In this document: positions 8,659 to 17,396 of the stretch, piece by piece | Numbering within the stretch: position 1 is the first letter of the stretch | Layout of the letters: each line of letters begins with the position of its first letter | Assembly: GCA_002256705.1 (NCBI GenBank) | Contig: NQJI01000102.1 | Span: forward strand, 1-17,642 | Direction: 5' to 3' | DNA length: 17,642 nt | From: Methylococcaceae bacterium NSM2-1 | Lineage (GTDB): Bacteria; Pseudomonadota; Gammaproteobacteria; Methylococcales; Methylomonadaceae | Position numbers and translations under genes: made by a program | The notes under the pieces: generated by a model | Told to the model about the DNA's origin: nothing | Databases searched by the model: none | The model's input: the letters and a program-made list of their open reading frames with translations, nothing else

Positions 8659-9444
8659 TTATTCATTTCCTGCCCCCTGATAAGCATCTTTTCGCGCTTT
8701 CGCAGATTTCAACCACTCACGTGAATTTTTAAAACCACTTAAAATAAAAGGTGCTCCGCCTATGGCTACCGCATCAACCAGACAATACCAGGCAGCGACG
8801 CCACTGGGCGGGTTACCCTGAGGCAAACCCAGAACCGGATCGATTGCTGCCCATTTCCAGGTACCAACGGCTGTGCCTATTAATTCCAGCCATGTAGTAA
8901 TAAAAAAGGCCGCAAGATAAACCATCGGCGAGCGTCCTTTAAATAGATAAACCAAAAACACACAAAACAGTAATGCACCCACGACATCACCCTGCTGCGC
9001 AAAGCCGCTGATGCCCCAAAGTGACCATGAGCCACAAACCATTATCACCAGGGCGGTGATTTCTCTGGCATATCTTAAAAACAAGCCGGAACGCGCCAAT
9101 GCAACAGCAGTTAAATAAACCATACCGTGACCAGGCGGCACATAAGCAGGTACATTTCCAAATCGGTAGGTATAGCCACCCATAAAAGGAGACGCAAAAT
9201 GTTCCCCGATAGTAGCAAAAATGACAGCGATGATAACCTGCATTCTAACTTCTCTATTTTCACCGAGTAACAAGCCAATTAAAAATACCCAACCGCTCAC
9301 CCCTAGCGCATTTTGTTTTTCCATACTGGCGTTGGCATCGCTAATCAAACAGATTGCTACGCAAAAAAAAGTAAATGCCGCAATAAAATAGTCCCGTTTT
9401 CTATGAGCATAAGCAATATTACTACTGGGAAAATGGCGTAACAC
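8659..9444 (-). CDS. Unrecognised polytopic membrane protein
   Basis: A 261-residue protein I cannot assign to a named family. It shows about six or seven hydrophobic segments (around 18-35, 48-60, 68-80, 108-125, 129-148, 152-168, 173-190, 215-235). Conserved-looking polar motifs lie at membrane edges: GEHFASPFMGGYTYRFG (80-96; Glu81, His82), VPPGHGMVY (102-110; His106), WLELIGTAVGTWKWAAIDP (185-203; Glu187) and GLPQGNPPSGVAAWY. Glu, His and aromatic residues placed this way hint at a membrane enzyme or metal/cofactor binder, but that is a guess. GTG 9444 is supported by AGAGG six bases upstream. It follows the YqaA-like gene by 68 bases and precedes the superoxide reductase-like gene by 137. 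Confidence 0.7.
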   Translation of the reverse strand: MLRHFPSSNIAYAHRKRDYFIAAFTFFCVAICLISDANASMEKQNALGVSGWVFLIGLLLGENREVRMQVIIAVIFATIGEHFASPFMGGYTYRFGNVPAYVPPGHGMVYLTAVALARSGLFLRYAREITALVIMVCGSWSLWGISGFAQQGDVVGALLFCVFLVYLFKGRSPMVYLAAFFITTWLELIGTAVGTWKWAAIDPVLGLPQGNPPSGVAAWYCLVDAVAIGGAPFILSGFKNSREWLKSAKARKDAYQGAGNE

Positions 9445-9512
9445 AACAACCTCTTTGAATTTTAATACTATTAATTTTTAAGTTTATCATTGGCCCGGGC
9501 TATTTCTTAGCT

Positions 9513-9938
9513 TCATACAAACATCCATGCTATCACGGCGTACCTGCCAAATTTACCTGACAAAATGACTAAACAGGCTGGCAACAAGGGGAGCTTTAAC
9601 CATCCACCCGCAAAACATAAAGCATCGCCTATCACCGGCAACCATGAAAAAAACAGAACCCAGATACCTCTTTTTTTTACAACATTCAATGCGTTCTGTT
9701 TTTTCTCTGGCAAAAGAGTAGCGACTGGAAATTTTTTTGCCGCTAATGTCCCTAATCCCCATGTTGTCATTGCACCCAGGGTGTTGCCTAGCGACGCCAC
9801 AATAACCAGAAGTTTAACCTGATAATCTCCTTCAGAGACCATGTAAGCCAAAACGGCTTCAGAACCACCCGGAGCAATCGTTGATGATATAAATGCACTG
9901 AAAAACAGCCCCCATACACCACTCAATGTTTCTTGCAT
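9513..9938 (-). CDS. YqaA/DedA-like (VTT-domain) small membrane protein
   Basis: A 141-residue inner-membrane protein resembling YqaA, the short branch of the DedA/SNARE-associated family. It has FISSTIAPGGSEAVLAYMV (17-33), where PGGSE is the YqaA version of the re-entrant loop motif, then GNTLGAMTTWGLG, and FSWLPVIGDALCFAGGWL (97-114) corresponding to the second re-entrant motif with an acidic residue after PVIG. DedA family members are linked to lipid (undecaprenyl phosphate) flipping and membrane homeostasis; YqaA's own substrate is not established. ATG 9938 has GAGAG upstream, and an intrinsic terminator of the preceding gene ends just before it, so it needs its own promoter or read-through. 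Confidence 0.82.
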   Translation of the reverse strand: MQETLSGVWGLFFSAFISSTIAPGGSEAVLAYMVSEGDYQVKLLVIVASLGNTLGAMTTWGLGTLAAKKFPVATLLPEKKQNALNVVKKRGIWVLFFSWLPVIGDALCFAGGWLKLPLLPACLVILSGKFGRYAVIAWMFV

Positions 9939-9949
9939 TTATTTCTCTC

Positions 9950-9981
9950 AAAAAAAAACCCTGCGTTCGAAGAGCACAGGG
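9950..9981 (-). terminator. Intrinsic terminator after the cupredoxin gene
   Basis: On the minus strand CCCTGTG pairs with CGCAGGG (one G-T wobble) around a 9-base loop, followed by a run of eight or more T residues. It lies 20 bases past the cupredoxin stop and 12 bases before the YqaA-like ATG. Confidence 0.82.
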
Positions 9982-10000
9982 CTTTCTATGGTGTCAGTAT

Positions 10001-10783
10001 TTATTTTTCGGGCAATATCTTGTTTTTATTAGAAGTAACCAGTTTTATCAAGCGGGATAACAGCTTTACAACCAGCTCAATAAACGATCTTAATAAATCA
10101 AAAACATAGGCGACTACCTCTGATGCGCTCATACCTTTGAATTTTCGCGCCAGGAAAGGAGCAGCAAGCAAGCCTAATGCCAAGCCGATCACCGTGACGC
10201 CTGAAATAACAGAGTCTTCCTGTTGCACGGTTTTTACGGGAGCGGGACTCGCTGTTGCGACGACCGGAGGCGCAATAAGAGCTTCTGTTTCGGCTTTAGC
10301 CAGCAATTCAGGCAAAGTTGCCTTATAATCGTCTGATACTACGTAAGCTGTAACACCTGGAATACTCGGAAGATCACCATCACCTTTACCCACCTTTAAC
10401 TGAGCTTTCATGCCTTTTTCCATATGCTGGGCAATGTCACAATGCACCAGATAGGTTTTATCGCCTGGTGGCAAAATCAGTGTTCCCGATATTTTAGCCG
10501 GGCCTGACACTTCCAAATGAAACATGCCCTTAGGGTATAAATATTTAGGCAGTTCAGCATATTTATGACCGGCATGTACGGTAATTTCCTTGGTTTCAGA
10601 TATGCTATCGCAACCACCGGGCAAGGTATCGGTATTCTGACCCATAACCATGCCGCCAGCCATGTCCATCAAATGGCCATCACCGTGGTCCATGAGCATA
10701 CTATCATGCTCTTCATACTCCTGAGCCATTACAGGCGCAGAAAAAAGAACAACCAGTACTCCAACCGATAATAACTTCACCAT
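10001..10783 (-). CDS. Membrane-anchored cupredoxin with Met/His-rich N-terminus
   Basis: A 260-residue exported protein. A signal peptide (1-20, ...SAPVMA-QE) is followed by a Met/His/Asp-rich segment at 26-48 (HDSMLMDHGDGHLMDMAGGM), a composition typical of copper-binding tails. A cupredoxin domain follows, ending in LVHCDIAQHMEKGM (112-125), whose Cys115, His120 and Met125 match the spacing of type 1 copper ligands in multicopper oxidases; His70 or His73 (VHAGHKY) may supply the other His. A Pro/Ala-rich linker (171-188) leads to a transmembrane helix at about 192-212 and an amphipathic basic tail. The third MCO His (HCH) is Asp here, so it is a single electron-transfer or copper-holding domain, not an oxidase. 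ATG 10783 has AGAGGAAA upstream. No named family recognised. Confidence 0.78.
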   Translation of the reverse strand: MVKLLSVGVLVVLFSAPVMAQEYEEHDSMLMDHGDGHLMDMAGGMVMGQNTDTLPGGCDSISETKEITVHAGHKYAELPKYLYPKGMFHLEVSGPAKISGTLILPPGDKTYLVHCDIAQHMEKGMKAQLKVGKGDGDLPSIPGVTAYVVSDDYKATLPELLAKAETEALIAPPVVATASPAPVKTVQQEDSVISGVTVIGLALGLLAAPFLARKFKGMSASEVVAYVFDLLRSFIELVVKLLSRLIKLVTSNKNKILPEK

Positions 10784-10901
10784 TATTCGTTTCCTCTTTT
10801 ACTTGACATAAGCAATGCACTTTTTACGATTAATTGCCAGTAAGTGCACTAAAGCTCAAATAATCAAACCTACCAGAATTTTATTTTATAACTGTTTAAT
10901 C

Positions 10902-10990
10902 GATGTTACGCATACGTCTTAAAAATCAATAGATCACATTTCACAAAACTATCGGGATTTATTGATCGTTCCAGGCGAGTGCGTAACATC
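10902..10990. repeat. 89-base nested inverted-repeat element
   Basis: Outer arms GATGTTACGCA (10902-10912) and TGCGTAACATC (10980-10990) are perfect 11-base complements. Inside them ATCAATA (10925-10931) and TATTGAT (10960-10966) are also complementary and almost symmetrically placed (12 and 13 bases from the outer arms). The whole could fold as one long interrupted hairpin. It fills the spacer between the stop of the HGG protein gene and the cupredoxin promoter region and may be a small mobile repeat or an mRNA-end structure. Confidence 0.65.
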
Positions 10991-11000
10991 TGCTGTTTAA

Positions 11001-11615
11001 TCAGCCTTTAATTTTTGCAATTGCCTCATCGACTTTACGTTTAAAGCCGGCGCTTGACAGATACAATACATACAAACCTGCAAGTGCAAAAAATGCATAT
11101 AGCAGCAGATTATTTTTGCTGACTGGCTGGCCGCCGCCTGCCTTAAAACCCATATGTACATCCAATCTTTCACCCTGGGTGCGCTGTTCCGTATCAGACG
11201 GATCGGGTACCAAGGTAATATGAATCAGATATTGGCCTGGTTCTGGCACGCCATTTGGCAACTCCAAATTAACAGAACCTTTTTTATGTTTTGCACTGGG
11301 TAGAAAAAACACGCGCTTACCTTCAGGCTCTTTGGTCACTTCAAACTCAACCAACATGTTTCTGTATTTCATATCCTGATAATCAAAAACCAGTTGCGTC
11401 AGTGTGTTTGTACCCGGCAGGTTGCCGCAAAATTCTTCCGCTGGAAAAGCCTGCGGTTGATAAGCCGTGTAATGAATCCAATGGGTGGGCTGCAATTCAA
11501 ATTTACACTGGTCAGTATCGGTACCCGCCGCGCCACCATGCGCCCATAACGATGCAGAAAAAAACAATCCCAAAAGCCCCAGGAAACCCTTTCTTATTAG
11601 TTGTGCTGTGTTCAT
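11001..11615 (-). CDS. Exported, membrane-anchored protein with predicted N-terminal histidine (putative copper site)
   Basis: I choose ATG 11615 (204 residues) because AGGAAGG lies 6 bases upstream; the longer frame to 11705 has no comparable signal and would bury the signal peptide. Residues 1-25 are a signal peptide ending SLWA, so the mature protein should begin HGGAAGTD. The periplasmic part has Cys37 and Cys63 (possible disulphide), His45 and His48 (THWIHYTAYQP), and a beta-rich region. A single transmembrane helix follows at about 169-188 with a short basic cytoplasmic tail, the same layout as the C-terminal part of the neighbouring cupredoxin. Proteins with mature N-terminal His (CopC, LPMOs, PmoB) use it to bind copper. 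I do not know a named family; copper binding is inferred from this terminus and the neighbour. Confidence 0.72.
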   Translation of the reverse strand: MNTAQLIRKGFLGLLGLFFSASLWAHGGAAGTDTDQCKFELQPTHWIHYTAYQPQAFPAEEFCGNLPGTNTLTQLVFDYQDMKYRNMLVEFEVTKEPEGKRVFFLPSAKHKKGSVNLELPNGVPEPGQYLIHITLVPDPSDTEQRTQGERLDVHMGFKAGGGQPVSKNNLLLYAFFALAGLYVLYLSSAGFKRKVDEAIAKIKG

Positions 11616-11645
11616 AATACCTTCCTGTTTTGATAAATAATTATT

Positions 11646-11693
11646 ATTATATGAAAAAATTTTAATGCTCTTTATAAGTTTGATTTCATCAAA
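11646..11693 (-). promoter_or_regulatory. Possible promoter/operator of the copper-protein genes
   Basis: A TATAAT on the minus strand (11646-11651) stands 30 bases before the ATG at 11615, without a good -35. Just upstream is a perfect palindrome, TTTGAT-ttc-ATCAAA (11679-11693), placed where an activator or repressor could act. Both are seen directly; function is inferred. Confidence 0.4.
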
Positions 11694-11831
11694 AATAACC
11701 TGCATTTGCTATATAACTGCCCCCTAGCAATGCAAACTCTAGCACACCCCCTTATCTAAATAAAGGAATTGATGGGAAACCCGCCTCCAACCGGCGCTAT
11801 ATAAGTGAATGGTAATGCACCTATTGCGCTA

Positions 11832-11860
11832 TTGCTATCCGACCGTCCTTTTCGTAGACT
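11832..11860 (+). promoter_or_regulatory. Candidate sigma-70 promoter for pgi
   Basis: TTGCTA (11832-11837) and TAGACT (11855-11860) are separated by 17 bases; each matches four of six consensus bases. A start site would give a leader of about 27 bases with GGAG before the ATG at 11894. The rest of the 278-base divergent spacer (11616-11893) shows no gene. Confidence 0.4.
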
Positions 11861-11893
11861 TAAACCAATTTATTTTAAACGGAGCCTAAAAAC

Positions 11894-13525
11894 ATGTCAT
11901 CTTTGACTACCTCAAAAGCGTGGACTGCATTACAAAGCCATTACCATCAAACCAAAAATAATTCCCTCTGCGATGCTTTCAAAGGAGACACCAATCGGTT
12001 CAATAAGTTCTCGGTTAATTTTAATGAGATTCTATTTGATTACTCCAAAAACAGAATAGCAGATCAAACTCTACCTTTGTTAATAGACCTCGCCAATCAT
12101 GCCGGGCTGGATGCAAAAATTAAAGCCATGTTTTCGGGTGAAAAAATCAACACCACCGAACATCGGGCCGTCCTGCACACCGCCTTACGCAATAGAAGCA
12201 ATCATCCGGTTTATGTTGATGGACAGGATGTCATGCCCGAAATTAACCGGGTTTTGAGCAAAATGCGAACTTTCTGTGCGTCTGTCCGTTCAGGCGAATG
12301 GAAAGGGTATACCGGAAAAGCCATCACCGATATTGTCAACATTGGCATTGGCGGCTCCGGCTTAGGACCTAAAATGGTTTCAATGGCACTAACGCCTTAC
12401 AGCTCAGACGCATTAAAGGTGCATTATGTCTCCAATATTGATCAGACCAATATTGTTGAAGTGTTAAAGCCATTATCTGCAGAAACCACTCTGTTTATTG
12501 TCGCCTCCAAAGTATTTAGCACACAAGAGACGATGATGAATGCAAAATCCGCAAAAAACTGGTTTCTTGATAGGGCAAAAGATCCACTGACCATTGCCAA
12601 ACACTTTGTGGCTATTTCAACTCATACGGAAAATGTTGCCAAATTTGGAATAGATACAAACAACATGTTCGAATTCTGGGACTGGGTGGGTGGACGTTAT
12701 TCTCTTTGGTCCGCAGTAGGCTTATCCATTGCTTTATATATCGGCATGGACAATTTTGAGGAACTCTTGCAAGGCGCACATGAAGCCGATTTACATTTCC
12801 GCAACACGCCTTATGAACAAAACATACCGGTAATCATGGGCTTACTCGGAATATGGTATAACAATTTCTTCAATGCTGAATCTCATGCCTTATTGCCTTA
12901 CGACCAATCTCTATGTTATTTCGCCGATTACTTTCAACAAGGCGATAGCAATGGCAAAAGTATTACCCTGCAGGGTGAAAAAGTGGATTACAGCACCGGA
13001 CCGATTATTTGGGGACAACCGGGCACCAATGGCCAACATGCTTTTTTCCAGCTGATACACCAGGGAACCAAGCTCATACCCTGCGATTTTTTGGCTGCGG
13101 CAAACAGTCATTACAAGCTGCCGGAGCATCACGATATTTTGATCTCAAATTTTCTCGCACAGCCAGAAGCGCTAATGAACGGCATAACGGCTGAAGAAGT
13201 CAAAAAGAAACTCACCCCTGCCGAACAAGCCGATCCCATACTAGTCGCATCCAAGGTGTTTGAAGGCAATAAACCATCATCTTCTTTCCTGTTTAAAAAA
13301 TTGACGCCCAAAACCCTGGGCTCATTACTGGCATTTTACGAACATAAAACGTTTGTTCAGGGCGCCATCTGGAACATAAACTCATTTGATCAGATGGGCG
13401 TGGAATTAGGAAAAGTCTTAGCCAGGGTAATTTTACCCGAACTTCAGAACGATGAAATCATCACTAGCCATGATTGTTCGACGAATGCCCTGATTAACAG
13501 GTACAAACAATTACGAGAATCTTGA
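11894..13525 (+). CDS. pgi: Glucose-6-phosphate isomerase lacking the catalytic Met-Glu pair
   Basis: Pgi interconverts glucose 6-phosphate and fructose 6-phosphate; in ribulose monophosphate methylotrophs it also links fructose 6-phosphate to the oxidative pentose steps. The 543-residue product has [10 protein letters not shown] (150-159), [13 protein letters not shown] (264-276, Pgi signature 1; Arg268), GTNGQHAF with His382, and [10 protein letters not shown] (signature 2, catalytic Lys). The strongly conserved QQGDMESNGK, whose Glu is the isomerisation base (Glu357 of rabbit enzyme), reads QQGD-SNGK here (348-355): two residues are missing and Asp351 sits where Glu should be. The 30-residue spacing from Ser352 to His382 is normal, so the loss is local. 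Start ATG 11894 has GGAG upstream. Otherwise intact; activity is doubtful unless Asp substitutes or the gap is a sequence error. Confidence 0.95.
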   Translation: MSSLTTSKAWTALQSHYHQTKNNSLCDAFKGDTNRFNKFSVNFNEILFDYSKNRIADQTLPLLIDLANHAGLDAKIKAMFSGEKINTTEHRAVLHTALRNRSNHPVYVDGQDVMPEINRVLSKMRTFCASVRSGEWKGYTGKAITDIVNIGIGGSGLGPKMVSMALTPYSSDALKVHYVSNIDQTNIVEVLKPLSAETTLFIVASKVFSTQETMMNAKSAKNWFLDRAKDPLTIAKHFVAISTHTENVAKFGIDTNNMFEFWDWVGGRYSLWSAVGLSIALYIGMDNFEELLQGAHEADLHFRNTPYEQNIPVIMGLLGIWYNNFFNAESHALLPYDQSLCYFADYFQQGDSNGKSITLQGEKVDYSTGPIIWGQPGTNGQHAFFQLIHQGTKLIPCDFLAAANSHYKLPEHHDILISNFLAQPEALMNGITAEEVKKKLTPAEQADPILVASKVFEGNKPSSSFLFKKLTPKTLGSLLAFYEHKTFVQGAIWNINSFDQMGVELGKVLARVILPELQNDEIITSHDCSTNALINRYKQLRES

Positions 13526-13761
13526 TTTCGTGACTGGTGTTACACACCCAATAGGACGATGCTTATAAACACATCAAAAGCAGTTCGTCCACGAAAAACA
13601 AAAATAGGCGCTTCTAGGCGACACAAAAATCACGAAAATATTCCTGGAATTACCATGCTGCAAATTGTTACCCAATGAGTGATTTCCTGTATCGATGCAG
13701 CCCCTCCAATTTATTTCGTGACTTTCGTGTTTTTCGTGGACAGAGTGTAACAGCACTAGCG
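13526..13761. repeat. Convergent spacer with complete MITE-like element
   Basis: Between the convergent ends of pgi and tadA. The element runs 13587-13741 (155 bases), bounded by perfect 14-base inverted repeats GTCCACGAAAAACA and TGTTTTTCGTGGAC, with secondary cacgaaaa/ttcgtg motifs inside. It encodes nothing recognisable. A degenerate relative lies at 7549-7645. In this position the terminal hairpin could also stop transcription from both sides. Confidence 0.75.
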
Positions 13762-14223
13762 TTAGCGCCTGGCCCGGAAAAAATCTCTTAACAGTTCCGA
13801 ACATTCTATTTCTAAAACCCCCCCGTCCCAGCTAATTCGATGATTTAAGAAACTTGCATCGGTAAGACTCAAGGCATTACAGACTGCTCCCCGCTTGGGA
13901 TCAAACGCACCAAAAACCAAACGCTTAATCCGGGCATGACTGATAGCTCCCATGCACATCACACAAGGCTCTAAAGTCACATAGATCGTAGCATCACACA
14001 GCCGGTAATTTTCCAACGCCAGGCCCGCCTTTCTTAACGCCACCATCTCAGCGTGCGCAGTCGGATCATGCATTGCAATTGAGGCATTCCAGCCTTCAGC
14101 AATACATTGATCATCTTTAACAACTATCGCACCAACAGGCACTTCACCTTGTTGCTCAGCTCTTTGTGCCAACCTGAAGGCATAACGCATCCATGCTTCA
14201 TCAGTGTTTAGGTTTATTCCCAT
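13762..14223 (-). CDS. tadA: tRNA-specific adenosine deaminase
   Basis: TadA deaminates A34 to inosine in the anticodon of tRNA-Arg(ACG), needed for decoding CGN codons. The 153-residue product has the zinc deaminase motifs HAEMVAL (His binds zinc, Glu is the proton shuttle) and PCVMCMGA (two zinc-binding Cys), plus the early EVPVGAIVV. The N-terminus ([13 protein letters not shown]) aligns with known TadA, supporting ATG 14223 despite no clear ribosome binding site. The start overlaps the 3' end of guaA by 10 bases, so translation may be coupled. With guaA upstream frameshifted, polarity could matter, though the second guaA frame ends normally here. Confidence 0.95.
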   Translation of the reverse strand: MGINLNTDEAWMRYAFRLAQRAEQQGEVPVGAIVVKDDQCIAEGWNASIAMHDPTAHAEMVALRKAGLALENYRLCDATIYVTLEPCVMCMGAISHARIKRLVFGAFDPKRGAVCNALSLTDASFLNHRISWDGGVLEIECSELLRDFFRARR

Positions 14224-15720
14224 TCGATGGTTGCAGGAGGTTTACCCGATATGTCATAAGCAACACGGGAGATACCCGGAACTTCATTAATAATTCGGCG
14301 GGAAATCAGATCAAGAAAGTCGTAAGGCAAGTGCGCCCAACGGGCAGTCATAAAATCAATGGTTTCGACGGCACGGATGGCAATAACATAATCATAACGC
14401 CGGCCATCACCCATCACACCGACTGATTTAACCGGCAGAAATACTGCAAAAGCCTGACTAACCTTGTCATAAAGATCATGGCGATACAGCTCTTCAATAA
14501 AAATCGCATCGGCCTGACGCAATAAGTCAGCATATTTCTTTTTCACTTCGCCCAAAATTCTTACACCCAAACCAGGACCAGGAAATGGATGACGAAAAAC
14601 CATATCGGCTGGCAAACCTAACTCCACACCTAATTTTCTCACTTCATCCTTAAACAATTCGCGCAACGGTTCAATCAGTTTTAAAAGCATATTTTCAGGT
14701 AAACCACCGACATTATGATGCGATTTTATCAAATGCGCCTTACCGCTTTTGGAACCCGCTGATTCAATCACATCAGGATAAATCGTGCCTTGTGCCAACC
14801 ATTTTGCATCGGTTATTCTCGCCGCCTCTTCATCAAAAATTTCAACGAACAGGTTGCCGATAATTTTGCGCTTTTGCTCTGGATCCGAGACTCCATTCAA
14901 AGCCTCCAGATAACGTTGCTCAGCATCCACCCTGATCACTTTAACCCCCAGATGCTCAGCAAATATTGCCATTACCTGGTCGCCTTCGTGCAAACGCAGC
15001 AAACCGGTATCGACAAAAACACAGGTTAATTGATCTTCAATGGCTTTATGCAGTAGCGCGGCAACAACGGACGAATCAACGCCTCCAGACAACCCTAGAA
15101 TAACGTGATCGTTGCCCACTTTTTCTCGCACGGCATTAATGCTGTCTTCAATGATGTTACTGGCTGTCCATAGCGCCTCACAGCCGCAAATATCCAGCAC
15201 AAAACGCGATAGAATCCGCCCACCTTGTTTGGTATGTGTCACTTCAGGGTGGAACTGTAAGCCGTAAAAAGATTTTTCTTCATTGGCAATACCGGCAATC
15301 GGCGCACCGTCTGAACTGGCAATCATATTGAACCCTACCGGCAAATCAACAACACGATCACCGTGACTCATCCACACATCCAGCAAGCCAAAGCCTTCGG
15401 CAGAAAGATGATCTTCAATGCCGGCCAATAGTTTTGAATGTCCACGTGCTCTGATTTGGGCATAACCAAACTCCCTATGATCGGAGGTTTCAACCTTGCC
15501 GCCCAGTTGCTCGGTCATGGTCTGCATACCGTAACAAATCCGATAATATAATGCCATTGGGAGCAAAGTTTTTAATTTCGTCATCGCTGCATTCACAGGA
15601 ATATATTTCGCAATAAACTCCAATTTCGCGAATTCGGCGAGCAATTAATTGGGTATATTGTGATCCGAAATCTAAAATAAGGATTTTGTGGGTGTGGATG
15701 TTGGTGGATTCTTGTTTCAC
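14214..15720 (-). pseudogene. guaA: GMP synthase (glutamine-hydrolysing), internal deletion and frameshift
   Basis: Intact GuaA converts XMP to GMP with ATP and glutamine. Frame one starts at GTG 15720 (poor Shine-Dalgarno) and reads [27 protein letters not shown] to GIILS at 15541 (60 codons), then shifts to a stop at 15490. The second frame resumes at 15539 with ICYGMQTM, the glutaminase nucleophile Cys, and continues through GLQFHPEV, the ATP-pyrophosphatase P-loop [11 protein letters not shown], and the dimerisation domain to PPATIEWE at 14214 (441 residues). Between IILS and ICYG the family has about 27 residues (GGPES...PVFG); only one base remains, so about 80 bases are missing. Total 501 residues versus about 525. 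The protein cannot be made as one chain. The ATP-PPase half could only be made from an internal start. Assembly error is an alternative. Confidence 0.9.
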
Positions 15721-15892
15721 GGTATTGTTTTATGTATTGATTACTAAAAATGGATCACACATTCCCCTGGTTTCCATGGAAATGTTTCTGCGGACGCTCT
15801 GCGCGCCATGCTGCCGGAGCGGCATGGCTGCATTCCCACGCTGGAGCGCGGGAACGATCAGAATTTGGGGATTGGGACGAGGTTGAAGTCAA
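15721..15892. repeat. guaB-guaA spacer filled with hairpin repeats
   Basis: 172 bases without a gene, more G+C-rich than its surroundings in its right half. It holds two stem-loops: GCCATGC (15805-15811) with GCATGGC (15822-15828), and TTCCCACGCT (15833-15842) with AGCGCGGGAA (15845-15854, one mismatch). The second pattern resembles a dispersed repeat I recall from several gammaproteobacterial genomes. It separates genes that normally sit close together. Confidence 0.55.
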
Positions 15893-17365
<1,473 letters not shown>

Positions 17366-17390
17366 CTAACAATCACTAAAATAACCGAAT

Positions 17391-17396
17391 ATTATA
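17391..17396 (-). promoter_or_regulatory. Candidate -10 element of guaB
   Basis: A perfect TATAAT on the minus strand, 34 bases before the ATG at 17356. No convincing -35 lies 16-18 bases upstream, and no PurR-like operator was recognised. Confidence 0.4.

Noticed and set aside
8659..9444. Carotenoid hydratase/CruF-like membrane protein
   Set aside because: Only a loose likeness of a Gly-Thr-Trp and Tyr-rich motif; no carotenoid genes are nearby.
11001..11615. PmoB or CopC assignment because the mature protein starts with His-Gly
   Set aside because: Length, number of membrane helices and the rest of the sequence do not match either family; only the N-terminal idea is shared.
11616..11705. 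Longer N-terminus for the HGG protein
   Set aside because: Contains no signal peptide and no ribosome binding site; the ATG at 11615 has both.
15541..15644. Extension of the second guaA frame upstream to an ATG-like start at 15644
   Set aside because: Residues before ICYGMQ are the wrong-frame reading of the guaA N-terminus and not GuaA-like; it is an artefact of the frameshift.
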